64,000 nt of DNA from Iris pallida (lineage: Eukaryota; Streptophyta; Magnoliopsida; Asparagales; Iridaceae), in NCBI GenBank assembly GCA_029216955.1, contig JANAVB010033217.1, forward strand, positions 62,001 to 126,000. Direction: 5' to 3'. Every line of letters begins with the position of its first letter. Position 1 is the first letter of the stretch. A program made the position numbers and the translations under genes. Below are positions 22,152 to 34,558 of the stretch, one piece after another. The notes under the pieces are model-generated. The model did no database searches and was not told the origin of the DNA. It worked only from the letters and a program-made list of their open reading frames with translations.

Positions 22152-22551
22152 TCCGAGTTAGGACTGTTTTACGAGATTGTAGTATTTTTTTAGTGTTTGT
22201 TTATGTTGTTTCAGTATTGGTTGTGGATTATTTGTTTGTGTAGACTTTCATTATTGGCTGTGGATTCATGTGCATATTGGTTGTATACTTTGAATATTCG
22301 TTTACCGACTTTGGATATTTTATTGTTCGTTGTGTTGGTATCTTATCATATGTTGGTTGTAGACTTTTACTCTTATTTGCGTTGATACATATGTATATTG
22401 TGATGTACCGGTGTTGAGTGTTCCACCGAATGGGTAGGCGAACCCCGGAAGAAAATGTGCTTGTGGTTTTTTAGTTATTTAGTGAACTGCAGGTAGAAAA
22501 TGTGATTCTGTGGACATTCTGTAATTTATTTATTTTTTATTTTTTGTAATT
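22152..22551 (+). other. 3' part of CACTA gene copy 1
   Basis: T-rich, GTTGTGGATTAT- and TGGTTGTA-repeating non-coding sequence after the stop, matched in unit 2 at about 25033-25467 with a small extra tandem repeat there (TTATTGGTGTAGACTTTCAT). Confidence 0.6.
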
Positions 22552-22930
22552 TAGTGACGTTTACCGACGTTTAGCGACGCAGCTAAACGTCGGTACATCA
22601 CCAGATACACCGACGTTTACCGACGTTTAGCGTCCCAGTATTTCCCTTCTCTACAAAGTCGATGAACGTCGATAACAACTAGAATACGTCGCTAAATTCA
22701 CCGACATTGACCGACGTTTGAGACGTCGCCATTTTTTCGACATGGCGTCGGTGAACGTCGGTCAAATACCGACGTTTATTGACGTCGGTAAGCGTCGATA
22801 ATAGCGACGATTACTGACGTTTTGCCTGTTAACAACATGGCTTTTTGCGACTACAAGAAAACGTCGCTAAATACGTCGGTAAACCGTTATAGCGACGTTT
22901 TTTTATCATTTTAGCGACGTTTTCTGGCGT
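22552..22930. repeat. CACTA subterminal repeats, unit 1
   Basis: More than 20 short copies of GACGTTTA(C/G)CGACG and its complement (TAAACGTCGGT) in both orientations. Such arrays near CACTA ends are the known type of binding site for the second transposon protein. Confidence 0.8.
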
Positions 22931-23047
22931 CACTAATATGCCATTTTTTGTCATCGTATGTTGTCTTGGTTATTATCTTGTCTTTGTTGTACTTTTATAT
23001 TTCTAATGTATTATTATTTGTTATATCTCATCATATGTTGTTATCAG

Positions 23048-25032
23048 GTATAACAGGTCGTCACAGATCGTTCTGCATGTCTCGACACGGGCACGGGGTA
23101 CTGGTACTGGCAGAGGACATGGTACTCCTTCGGTACCTCCTACTGGTACCAGCTCTGGATCTTCGTTGCCCAGTACTCCTGTGTATCGGACAGTACATCC
23201 GCCTGCCCCGACGCTACGTGGCATATCTCCTGGGACGAGTAGTTCCAGGCTTGAGACTGCTCCGTTATCTAGCGTTTCTCCTGCTGATACGACGATGGAG
23301 ACAGATGAGCAGATGGAGGAGGCTGAGCCGACGACCGACCAGTATCAGGCAGATGATGCATGCACACCTCCGGAGGAGACGAGGACGGAGATCTGGGCCG
23401 ATGGTACAAAGTAAGTATTTTGGTTTATTATTTTTTCCTGTGTTTATCATAAATTAACTTTTCTCATGAAAATAATATGTCTGTATAGATATCGTCCTCC
23501 GTCGGTACAGAGACGCCTAGGCCACTTCTTGAGGACTAATTATGGTGGTCCTTGGATAAACTACTCTGATGCTCCGGACGAGAGGAAGGCCTACTGGTTT
23601 GTGCGCTTCAAGGTTAAAATATATTTGCTTTTAACATGAATCATATAATTTTTGCATATTATATATAACTGATAAATATTTGGTTTGCACTCTTCAAGGA
23701 TATATTTTTCTATCCATCGCACCGGACCGAGATGATCGAGGGGGTGTTTCCTGCCGTCGCTGCTAAGCTGATCCGCGACGCTATTAATGATCAGAAGACT
23801 CGTGATCGTGCCGGAAAGCCGATCCAAGGTTGGATCACCCCTGAGCAGTGGACTGCGATGAAGGCTCGATTCGACGAGCCAAGGTACAAGGAAAAGTCTG
23901 AGAAGGCCAAGGCAGCTAGGAAGCAGGGATCAAAGTGGTACGGTGGGTCGATTCCGATGACGAACATTTTCATCATTTGGTATGTCTTTATATTTTAAAA
24001 ATATTATTTTAATCTAAGTCCGATAAATTAGTAAAAGGTGATATATTTAATTACAGGTAAGGAGGGGTGTTGACGCCAATATGGTGACTGTCTTCCTGGC
24101 CACACATCGGAAGGGCGGGAAGCTTATTGACGAGAGGGCAGAGCAGGCCTATCTAAGTATTATAATTCTATTTATTAATTTTAATACTTCGTGTTAGTTT
24201 TGATATAACTTAGTAAATATGCATGCAAATAGATATTCATGTAGTTAGTAATAATAAGTACATTAGATATTAGAAGTTATAGAGTATCCATGCTTTCTAG
24301 GCCGAGTTTCAACGACTTAAGGAGTGGGCGGTTACTAGTGCACCTGTTGCGGGAGAGGCCGGTACTTCCTCGCAGCCCGCTCCAGCTCCATCGGAGGACG
24401 AGCTGTGGGTGACCGCCGCTGGTAGTCTCCACAGGGATACGTACTACGGTACGGGATCCTATGGCGCCCTAGTTGCGATACAGTCCTCTAGGGCCTCCCA
24501 TGCTACTGTGCATGGCCCACAGCCCTCCCAGGAGTCTGTCCGAGTCTAGCAGATGGTGGAGTTTGTCTGTGACGAGCTGCTATGACGGATCTAGGAGCAG
24601 CACCAGACGGACGATGCTGCGCTCATAGTACGATTGGATACGCTCGACCGCAGCATTATGGAGCTCAAGGATATGACTGAGAGGACAGAGTGGGGCGTCA
24701 CTGATCTTAGAGCGTTGACAGAGCGCAGTGTGACGGATCTGCAGGCATCACAACTGTCCATGGGCGAGAGGCTCACGTTGATACAAGATTCGATGGTTGA
24801 TAGCAGTACGGGGCTGTTATCTACCATGGATTCCTACCACCAGCAACTAGCAGCTTTGAAGCGTTATTGTCCTCCGGGTGCGCCTTCATCGTCGTCGACT
24901 CCGCCGGCGTCACTACCTCCGACTCCACCGACGTCACTACCTTCTTCATCGGTGACGATTTCACGGGAGGAGTACGAGATGTTCCTATCCTTGAGGCGGG
25001 ACGGTGCCCCTCCTCCTCCAGATCCGCAGTAG
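23048..25032 (+). pseudogene. Transposase_24-type CACTA gene, copy 2
   Basis: Same exon plan as copy 1, shifted by 2884 bases: about 23048-23411, 23491-23614, 23701-23982, 24061-24154 and 24303-25032. The equivalent of the copy 1 start codon is ATA, and a one-base loss near 23090 changes the N-terminal frame. It keeps residues where copy 1 has stops (Tyr at about 23592, Gln at about 24742) but has its own stops at about 24581-24596 (CTATGACGGATCTAG against CTACGACAGATCCAG). Both copies share TAG in GTCTAGCAGATGG. Different lesions in the two copies show they decayed separately after duplication. Confidence 0.85.
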
Positions 25033-25467
25033 TCCGAGTTAGGACTGTTTTACGAGATTGTAGTATATTTTTAGTGTTTGTTTATGCCGTTTCAGTATTG
25101 GTTGTGGATTATTTATTGCTGTAGACTTTCATTATTGGTTGTGGATTATTTATTGGTGTAGACTTTCATTATTGGTTGTGGATTCATGTGTATATTGGTT
25201 GTATACTTTGGATATTCGTTTACCGACTTTGGATATTTTAGTGTTCGTTGTGTTGGTATCTCATCATATGTTGGTTGTAGACTTTTACTCTTGTTTGCGT
25301 TGATACATATGTATATTGTGATGTACCGGTGTTGAGTGTTCCACCGAAGGGGTGGGCGAACCCCGGAAGAAAATGTGCTTGTGGTTTTTTTGTTATTTAT
25401 TGAACTGTAGGTAGAAAATATGATTCTGTGGACATTCTGTAATTTATTTATTTTTTATTTTTTGTAG

Positions 25468-25732
25468 TTTAGCGACGTTTAGCGACGTTTACCAACGTTT
25501 AGCGACGCAGCTAAACGTCGGTACATCACCAGATTCACCGACGTTTAGCGTCCCAGTATTTCCCTCGTCTACAGAGTCGGTGAACATCGGTAACAACTAG
25601 AATACGTCGCTAAATTCACTGACGTTGACCGACGTTTGAGACGTCGCCATTTTTCTGACGTGGCGTCGGTGAACGTCGGTCAATTATCGACGTTTATTGA
25701 CGTCGATAAACGTCGGTAATGGCGACGATTAC
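25468..25732. repeat. CACTA subterminal repeats, unit 2 (left piece)
   Basis: The same GACGTTTAGCGACG-type motifs as unit 1, interrupted at ATTAC (25728-25732) by the gypsy insertion and resumed at 51502. Confidence 0.8.
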
Positions 25733-27240
25733 TGTCACGACCCGCACCCACTGTGAGGGTACGAGAACGTAACAGCGCCCAGCCTACGTCGCAGTGTCGG
25801 CGGTAGAACGTTGTTCTAGGTCATGAACTATAACTAACATAATACGAATACTCTCCATAAGGGGCCCAACTCAGAGGAATAACTCAATCACAATCTATAG
25901 ATAGAATATGGCACGATGAAATAGATAAAGAAATCCTCAACTGAGGTACAACAGAAACGAAATAATAAGTCTCATCAACTACCAGTCTCAACATCTCTAA
26001 AATATACAACTCTGAAGAATATGACAACAGCTAAACATGAAAAGAAACAGTCTAAGCTATCTATACTATGCAAGGTATCGTCCTCAGCAGCTGCCTGAAC
26101 TTCCCCAGGGGTCCAGGTCGCGAGTGTCATCTAGGCAAGCTCCAAAGTAAGGGGTGCAGGATTCCTCATCATCCTCTGTAAAATTTTCAACAAGTCCAGT
26201 CAGGACGGGAGCGAGCACAATACATCTCACGCAGATCATTACAGGTTAGAGAATATAAACATGCAAGAGAGTACGATACATGAAACTGAAAGAAAGTACA
26301 TGATGTAAACAGGAAGAGAACTGTAATAGAAATATCTACTATAAGTAGAGAGCTACCAGTGACTAGTGATTTAGAGTACAAAGTCGACATGTGAACGGCT
26401 GGATTTGTACATGACTATACTAAAGAGGCACACATGGCTATACTACTTTGGAATTGTTCACATGACTATTTATACTCCCCCATACCCCAATCAATACACA
26501 AGGATCCAAACAAGTTATGTTACGTACATGGTTTTCACATGAAACCCATAAATGGTTGCACATGAAGTATACATGAGAGCTCATACATGAGTGCACATGA
26601 AGTTCACATGGAGGCCCATAAATGGGTGCACATGAAATTCACATGAAGGCTCATAAATGAGTGCACATGCAATATAGGTTATACATGAGATACATGGGAA
26701 ACATGACCGATTCATGAGAGCACATGAGAGTATACGAGCGAGCATGAACGAGCATGATGCACATGAGAAACATGAATAACATAAGAGCGAGGAATACACG
26801 ATGTACATGAAACACATGACACAATGTATCCGATGCTCCCGAGGGGGATAACATCTCAATGTAGGGATCCATATAGTACCAATCCGTGATAATATCGTGA
26901 CAGCATCAAATAAGGTAAACTCGAGCAGGAATATAATTCTAAGCAAGTTATGAAATGATCAGAGAATGTACTCGCCTGGTATCTGAATGTCTGAAGTAAA
27001 TGTACTGTCCGAGATGAGGTACCTGACTCCTAGTTAGAGCAACACAAGTCAAGATGTATACAGAGGGTGATATATGGAATGTACAATGCATCTGCATGCT
27101 GACTAGGTCAAACTAGACTAAAGTCAACCCTTGGTTAACTCTAGTCAACTGCACTAGTCAAACTAGGTCAATCTAACCCAAACAAGTCTAATAAGTCTCA
27201 CTAGGCCTAACCAAGCCTAGGCTAGAAACCAAATACAAGC

Positions 27241-29724
27241 TGTCACGACCCGCACCCTAGAGTAAGGGCACGAGACGTGGGTACGTCCAGCCTACGCCGC
27301 AGTGTCGGCGGTAGAACGCTGTCCTAGGTCACAACATATAACACTTGAAGGCAATAACAGTTATACTTCCCGAATGAGGGTGACATAACAGAAATATAAC
27401 TCAACCACAGCTAAGGTAGAACAGGTAAGATGGAATGATAATGAAAGATAAAATATCCAGAACAGAGAATCACAGAGATACAATCCAGAATTCTAAGTGT
27501 CTAGAATAATACATAACTCAGAATATCTCAAAATCTAATACAGTGATCCAAAAATAGCAAGACAATCCTAAACTAATGGAGTGTCGTCTACTGCTAATGG
27601 ATCCTGCTGCTGGTCCAAGTCCAGGCACTCATCTAGTGTGGCTCCGTAGTAAGTAGGGCAGAACGCCTCAGCCTCGTCCTCTGTAATATTTCAACAGGTC
27701 CAGTCAGGAAGGGAACGAGCACATATCTCTCAAACAGTTCATAACAGGTTAGGAGTATAAATCATGCAATAGAGTAAAATACAGGAAGTGTTGAATGGAA
27801 GTACAAGTAAGCAGGAGATATTTGTAACTGAAAGTAATACATGATAGTAGAGACTGTGAGTGGCTACATGATTTAGAGCACAATATGGTTATGTAAACGG
27901 CTTGGGGGCACATGAATACAAATAAGGAGGCACATGAATACAGCCACTGGAGATAGTGTTCACATAACCAATTCTACTCATCCCGCCCCAATTAATACAC
28001 AAGGATCCGTTCAAGTTATGTCATAAGCACATGAATACAGCTAAGATACGTGAACTCATGTAATGAGTAGTACATGAGGCACATGAAAGAACATGAAGCA
28101 CATGAAGTACATGAGAACATGTAAGAACATGAACTAGTACGAGTACAAGGATTACCTGATGCACATGATAAAGTACATGAACATGAAATATCTGATGCAC
28201 CCGTAGAGGGATAACATCTCAGAAAAGGATCCATATAGTACTAATCCGTGAAGATACGTGTCAGCATCAAGTAAAGTAATCTAGAGCAAGAATATAATCC
28301 AGATAGGTATGAAAAGATCAGAGAATGTACTCGCCTGCTAACTGAAAGTCCGAGATAAAAGTACTATCCGAGGAGTGGTGTCTGGCTCCTATTTAGAACA
28401 GTACAAGTCACAACAAGTCCAGAATAGAAATGTAATGCATATTCCTTATCCCAAAAACCTAAGTTAATCATGTAACAATTACAACAGAGGTTAGATAACA
28501 TACCTAGGATCTATTTAATAAATAAAAACACAATTTAGAACTATTTAAATCCATTAAAACACAGAACACCACACTGCACACTGAACAGTACAGTGTACCA
28601 CATGTGCAGGCGCGAATCCGTGTCCGACACGATACGAGAGTTCCTGAAACTCTAGGGATTTCGTGTCAGTCATGGATACGACCCATACGTCGAGTTTCGA
28701 GGGTTAAAACCCTGTGTGCAAAGAGAAAATGTGCATGAGTAGCAGGGAAAAATCCTGCCAGTGTGCACGCGCGCGCGACCGCGTGTCCACACGCTCGTGT
28801 CGGCTCAACCCGACACAAAAACGTGCTCAGTGTCCAAGAAATGCATAAGTGAGATGAAAATGGATTTTTCTATTCAAATACAATACACAAAATCGATCGA
28901 AATGCCCTTTGAGGCATTTCGTCGAACACTTACCTATACACGTGGATACGTGTCCGATACGGACACAAAATGGATCCAAATTCTAGGGTTAGCTATCCTA
29001 CTGTTAGGACATCCTAGAAATGAATTTTAACAGAATTTAAATGAAATAGAAAGGATTATACCTATAGGTGAACAATGGGCTAAAATCTCCAAATGGGAAG
29101 AGTTTTACAAGCCACCAAACTCCCTCAAATTGTGTTCTTCCTGAAAATACTCATCAACAACAGCAAGAATACTAATATTAGGTCCTATTGCAATTTGTTT
29201 GGAGGAATTTGGAGTTAGAATGGAATTTCTAAGAATTTACAAAGATGGAGACTCACCTCTTCCAAATGGCAATGGTTTCCTAAAGAGGCAAGCCCTAATT
29301 TCAAGGTGCTATTAGTAGGGGGAACACACTATGGCCGGCCATAAATTCTAGGGTTAGGGCTTGGATCAAAGGGTGTGGGCCTATGGGCCATTAAGCCTTT
29401 AAGTCATAAGATGACTTGTGATTTCACAAGCCATTACTTAATCAATCTAGCTCCTAATTTCCCCAAATTAATTCCAATGAGCTAAACCTCACTAACTTAA
29501 GTCAACCTAGGTTTTCATATCCTAATCACTTAGTCATGACCTAGGTTAGCCACTAGGTTAGTCTCCAAGGTCAACATAAGTCAAAGTCACTAAAACACCA
29601 AAATTAATTATTCTAAAATCACTTAAAAATCATATTAATTATAAATAATAATAATAATTCAAATTAAATTCCAAAATTTTGAAAATGACCAAAATACCCT
29701 TAAGCTAGAAAAGTGGTAGTGACA
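27241..29724 (-). repeat. 3' LTR of the Tekay-like element
   Basis: 2484 bases. Contains CACATGA-rich short repeats (about 28030-28200), a GTGTCCGATACGGACAC hairpin at 28950-28966 and an ACACGTGG G-box-like word just left of it. Confidence 0.93.
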
Positions 29725-29772
29725 AATCTACCCCCCTTAAAATAATTTTGTCCTCGAAATTTAAAGGCGAAA

Positions 29773-30216
29773 CTAACTGCTAAGAAGGATAGAACAAGGT
29801 CCAAAAAGATAGGGGTACCGCTCGCGCATCTCATCCTTCCGCTCCCAGGTAGACTCTTCTGGAGAATGATGCCTCCATGCGACGCGTACTAAGGGTATCA
29901 CCTTGTTCCTCAATACCTTCTCCCGGCGATCCAAAACCTCCACAGGCTGCTCTGGATAACTGAGAGTAGGTCCAACCTCTATCTCCGAGTGATCGAGCAC
30001 ATGGCTAGGTTCAGCCACGTACCATCTCAACTGTGATACATGAAATACGTTGTGAACTCCCACTAGTGCAGGTGGCAAGTCTAGCCTGTATGCCACGTCA
30101 CCGACTCTCCCGCTGATAACGAAAGGGCCGATGAAGCGCAGGCTAAGCTTCCCACCTCCACCAAAACGTATCGTACCACGAGTCAGAGATATCTGCAGAA
30201 AAACCATGTCTCCAAC
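29773..30216 (-). pseudogene. Integrase C-terminus (GPY/F) and chromodomain
   Basis: The frame resumes at 30216 after the putative intron and runs to the stop at 29773. It shows the GPY/F-type segment (KLSLRFIGPFVI), VHNVFHVSQLRWYV, and a chromodomain (PVEVLDRREKVLRNK, VRVAWRHHSPEESTWERKDEMRERYPYLF). The chromodomain, which in this clade steers integration toward marked chromatin, has its aromatic and W-x-x-H-x-x-x-E-x-T-W features. Only this exon carries it, so unspliced RNA could not encode it. Confidence 0.88.
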
Positions 30217-30319
30217 CTAATCACAAGCAAGGTCTCAAGTTACTAAAAATCAAACATGATCAATCAAACAAAACAAAACAAAATACAACCTACTTCTAAT
30301 CCTATCTCTAAATCTGTAC
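30217..30319 (-). other. Candidate spliceosomal intron in the integrase C-terminus
   Basis: On the minus strand, TTTGAG is followed by GTACAGATTT..., a U-rich stretch of TTTTG repeats, TAGTAACTTGAG as a possible branch region, and ...TGTGATTAG, then GTTGGAGACATGG. Removing these 103 bases joins FE to VGDMVF, exactly the conserved integrase segment (E-F-x-V-G-D-x-V-F-L), in the same frame as both neighbours. The 103 bases contain stops in the entering frame and are AT-rich against GC-rich flanks. No splicing has been shown. Confidence 0.65.
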
Positions 30320-33292
30320 CTCAAACTCCAGCGGCCTCCGGTGGCTATCGGCCTAGTGCCGATGTCTGTCCTGCACCACGCGAAGTCTGTCCCTGATGAG
30401 CTTCACCTTTTCGGCTGCATCAACAACCATCTCTGGTCCCAGTAAAGCTCGCTCTCCAACATCATCCCAAGATAAGGGTGTACGACACCTACGCCCGTAC
30501 AGAGCCTCAAACGGTGACATCTCAATGCTGGCCTGATAACTGTTATTGTAAGCAAACTCCACAAAATGTAGGTGATCCTCCCAGGAACCTCCAAAATCCA
30601 GGACGTACGTCCGCATCATATCTTCAAGGGTCTGAATAGTCCTCTCTGACTGTCCGTCCATCTGGGGGTGGTATGCAGTACTAAACTTGAGCTGAGTGCC
30701 CAAGCTAGTCTGCAGACTCCTCCAGAAATGGAAAGTAAAGCGACTATCCCGATCTGAGACTATGCTGACAGGAACTCCGTAAATCCTGACTATCTGTCTC
30801 ATATACAACTCCGCGAGCCTCTCTGTAGACGTACCCACCTTGAATGGCAAGAAGTGGGCCGATTTGGTCAACCTGTCAACGATGACCCAAATCGCGTCTT
30901 TCCCTCCTGGTGTACGCGGCAACCCCGATACAAAATCTATGGTAATATGTTCCCACTTCCACTCTGGAATGGGCAACGGCTGCAACAATCCTCCGGGCCT
31001 CTGCCTCTCTGCCTTGACCTGCTGACAGATCAAGCATCTAGCTATGAAGTGGGATACCTCCCTCTTCATCCCGTACCACCAGACATGCTTTCGCAGATCC
31101 CTGTACATCTTGTTGGCACCAGGATGTATAGAGTACTGCGATCTGTGAGCCTCCTGCATAACCTGCTCTCTGAGCTCACCGCTGGGCACACATAACCGGG
31201 AACCGTGCCTCAGGGCACCATCCTCTGCAATTGAGAACTCAACATCCTCCACTCCTGCACTGATCTGCTCTCGGATACACCGCAGAGCCACATCATCGAA
31301 CTGTGTCGCCTTGATCCTGTCCATCAAGTCCGACTGTATCTGAAGGCTCCATAACTGCATCTGCACTCCGGACACAATCACCTCTATCCCAAGGCTCTCC
31401 AAGTCTGCAAGCAGGTGCCGATCCATAGTCAAACACATGGCTGTCGGATACCTACTCAAGGCATCGGCAACCACGTTGGCCTTCCCCGAGTGATACTGAA
31501 GTGCGATGTCAAAGTCCTTCATCAACTCAAGCCACCTGTGCTGCCTCATGTTGAGCTCTTTCTGTGTAAACACATACTTCAAGCTCTTATGATCTGTGAA
31601 AATCTCTACCCTCTCGCCATACAGATAGTGCTTCCACAACTTCAAAGCAAAAATCACCACCGCCAGCTCCAGGTCATGGGTAGGGTAGTTCTTCTCATGG
31701 GGACGTAATTGCCTGGAAGTATAGGCAATCACCTTTCCATGCTGCTGCAAGACACAACCCAGCCCCTTCCCTGAAGCATCACTATAAATAGTGAATCCGC
31801 CTGATCCTGAAGGCAATGTCAGAATCGGTGCTGTCATAAGCCGCTTCTTCAACTCATCAAAAGCTGCCTGACACTCCTCTGACCAAACAAACTCAGTATC
31901 CTTCCAGGTCAACCGTGTCAATGGCTCTGCAACCCGGGAGAAATCCTGCACAAATCTCCTATAATATCCTGCCAGCCCCAGGAAACTCCTGATCTCTGCC
32001 ACTGAAGTCGGCGTTGTCCAAGCCTCAACTGCTACAATCTTCTTGGGGTCAACTAAGATACCATCTCCAGTCACCACATGCCCCAAGAAGTCCACCTGGT
32101 CCAAGAAAAACTCACACTTGGAGAGTTTCTCATAAAGCTGCTCCCTCCTAAGAGTCTCTAGCACTATCCGCAGATGCTCCTCGTGCTCCTCCTCTATCTT
32201 GGAATATACCAAGATATCATCAATGAACACCACAACGAACTTGTCCAAGTACTGGTGAAATACCTTGTTCATTAGATTCATAAACACTGCTGGTGCATTG
32301 GTTAGCCCAAACGGCATAACCAAAAACTCAAACTGCCCATACCGCGTCCTGAAAGCGGTCTTGGGAATATCCTCTCCCTTCACCTTCACTTGGTGATAAC
32401 CCGACCTCAAATCAATCTTGGAGAATACCCGAGCTCCGCTCAACTGATCAAACAGATCATCGATCCGCGGTAGTGGGTATCTGTTCTTGATTGTCAGGTT
32501 GTTAAGTGCGCTGTAGTCGATACACATCCGTACCGAACCATCCTTCTTGGGTACGAAAAGTACCGGTGCACCCCAAGGTGAAGAACTCGAACGAATGAAG
32601 CCCTTGTCCTGCAGCTCATCCACCTGCTTCTTCAGCTCCACTAACTCGCTGTTGTTCACTCGATAGACATGCTGGGAGATCGGTTCCGCGCCGGGAACCA
32701 AGTCTATCGAGAACTCTACATCTCTGTCCGGTGGAAGCCCTGACAACTCCTCTGGAAACACGTCCATAAACTCTACGATCAAGGGATGCGGAGCCACCTG
32801 CTCCTCGACTGATGCTCTACAGAAGACTCCGTCGTCCTGCTCTGCCTGTCGTCGGGTGTACTCAAACTCTGGCTCTCCTGGCGCCTCGAACAAAACTCTA
32901 CCCCCACGGCAATCAATGCGGGCGTGGTGTCTATTCAGCCAGTCCATACCTAATGCAATGTCATAGTTCGGTAATGGCATGACTAGTAGACTCACCCCCA
33001 ACTCTCGGCCTCCCAAAATGACACTCCGTCCTCTGCACACATCACTCACGAGGATGACCCCACCCCCGGTCGTGATCTTGCAGCTCCTAGGCAATGGTTC
33101 AGAAACCAAACTGTGTCTAATAGCATACGATACAGACACAAAGCTGTGAGAAGCCCCGGAATCAAAGAGTGTAAATGCTGGAAGGGAATCTAGGAGAACC
33201 GAACCTGCTATCAGCTCTCCGATGGCCTCGGCATCCTCAGCTGCCATGGCAAAAGCTCGCCCCTGCTGTCCACCTCGTGCCTGCTGCTGGTG
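30320..33292 (-). pseudogene. Tekay-like pol: protease, RT, RNase H, integrase
   Basis: In frame with gag across an in-frame TAG at 33293-33295. Counting from the Met at 33247: aspartic protease FDSGASHSF (about residue 28); RT with [21 protein letters not shown] and the catalytic FIDD (about 341); RNase H with [15 protein letters not shown] (about 485) and [11 protein letters not shown]; integrase zinc finger ending CLICQQVK (about 735), then the DDE residues in ITIDF (about 768), IVSDRDSRF (about 828) and [11 protein letters not shown] (about 868). A stop at 30353-30355 replaces the expected Tyr before ADSHRRPLEFE. Otherwise the frame is open for nearly 3 kb. It would copy RNA into DNA and integrate it. 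Confidence 0.95.
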
Positions 33293-34558
33293 CTACTGGA
33301 ACCTCTGCTGCTGGGTCTGCAGGGCAGGTCCCCTCTGCTGGCCTGCTGGAGCCTTGGCTCCACCTCCCTGCTGTCCTCGCCCAAAAGCCTCTGGACAGTC
33401 CCTCAACTGGTGATCTTCCGCACCACAAAGTAGGCACTTGCCTAACTTCTTTCTATACTCATGGATCATGTGCCCCGGCTTCTTACAGAAGGCACAAATG
33501 ACTACCTGACGAGGTACCTGCTGCCCTCTCTGCTGCTGGTGCTGCTGAAAGGGTGTACGACCCTGCTGCTGAGCTGGCCTCTGCTGCTGCTGCTGCTGGA
33601 ATTGAGGCCTCTTGGCCTGCCCCTGACTGCTACTGCCACCCTGGAAGTCACGACCCCTCTTCTGCTTCAGCCCTAGGTCGTCCTCCGCCGCCATGGCCCC
33701 AGAAAATATCTCAGCATAAGTGGCGTTCCGATCGCTCTTAGTCAGCGACCGAACCTCCCTAATCAAACCCCGACGAAACTTCTTCGCCTTCATCTTCTCA
33801 GACAAATCATCAATAAACCGGGCCAATCTGTAGAACTTCCCGGCATACTCAGCTACTGTCTGGTTCCCCTGAACCAGAGCCTTGAACTGTGCCTCGATAC
33901 CTCCCAAGGCAACATCATAAAAGAACTGCTCCTTAAATAACTCCTTGAACTGGGCCCAAGTCTGGCCCTCAACTTCCACCCTGGGATCTGTCTGATACCA
34001 CGCACGGGCTAAGTCCTGCATCTGACTGCCCGTCGCCTCGATCTGGAGTCGATCTGGTATCTCCGCTAGTCGGAAGATCTCCTCAATATGCTCTATCCAG
34101 TTGCCTGCAACGTGGATGCCCTCTGTGCCGAAGAACTCCCGAGGATGTATCTTCTGGAAGTCCTGAATGTCCTTCTCCCTCCGACGGGGCTGCTGTTGGG
34201 TCCCCTGAGCTGTGATCATCTCGACTGTAGTACGTACCAGCTGGTGTGCCTCATCGATCCCCTGCTTGAAATCTGCAGTCTACTGCTGCTGATGGGACTC
34301 AAGAATCCTCTCCACGAAGGAGAAGAGATGTGCAGCATCTACCATCCCTGCAGGCGGAGGCTGCTGCGGTGGAAGGATCTCAGGAATCATAACTGGCCTC
34401 CTGACTGCTGGAGGTGCTCCTCCAAAAGTGGCAGAAATACCGACTCGTGAGGGATGCACTGGCCCTGTGGCACTGGGAGCTGGCTGCTGGACACGAGAGG
34501 TGGCAGACCCCTCTCCAGCCTCTCCCGTCACGGGGCGATGCGATCGCGTCTCAACCAT
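33293..34558 (-). pseudogene. Tekay-like gag
   Basis: Start ATG at 34558 (MVETRSHRPVTGEAGEG), the usual gag start of this clade. The gag core shows WIEHIEEIFRLAEIP, QMQDLARAWYQTDPR, FKELFKEQFF, GNQTVAEYAGKFYRLARF and DDLGLKQKRGRDF, then a Gln-rich linker. The first zinc knuckle reads CAFCKKPGHMIHEY, with its last Cys changed to Tyr; the second, CLLCGAEDHQLRDC, is intact. In-frame TAG codons at 34280-34282 and 33293-33295 lie in CAG-rich runs and look like CAG to TAG changes. Otherwise gag and pol form one continuous frame. Confidence 0.93.

Larger units (their letters stand above)
20057..25732 (+). repeat. 2884-bp tandem duplication inside the CACTA element
   Basis: The word CTTGGTTATTATCTTGTC begins at 20081 and 22965, a 2884-base period. 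Everything in between, including exons, introns, the 3' part and the subterminal GACG repeats, matches in order (unit 1 about 20057-22940, unit 2 from about 22941). Unit 2 is cut at 25732 by the gypsy element and ends in the sequence resuming at 51502. Unit 1 lacks the terminal CACTA sequence at its right end. Confidence 0.93.

Noticed and set aside
33175..34450. Several plus-strand open frames (Ala, Cys, Leu-rich) opposite the gypsy gag and pol.
   Set aside because: Antisense shadows of the CAG-rich gag linker and the long pol frame.
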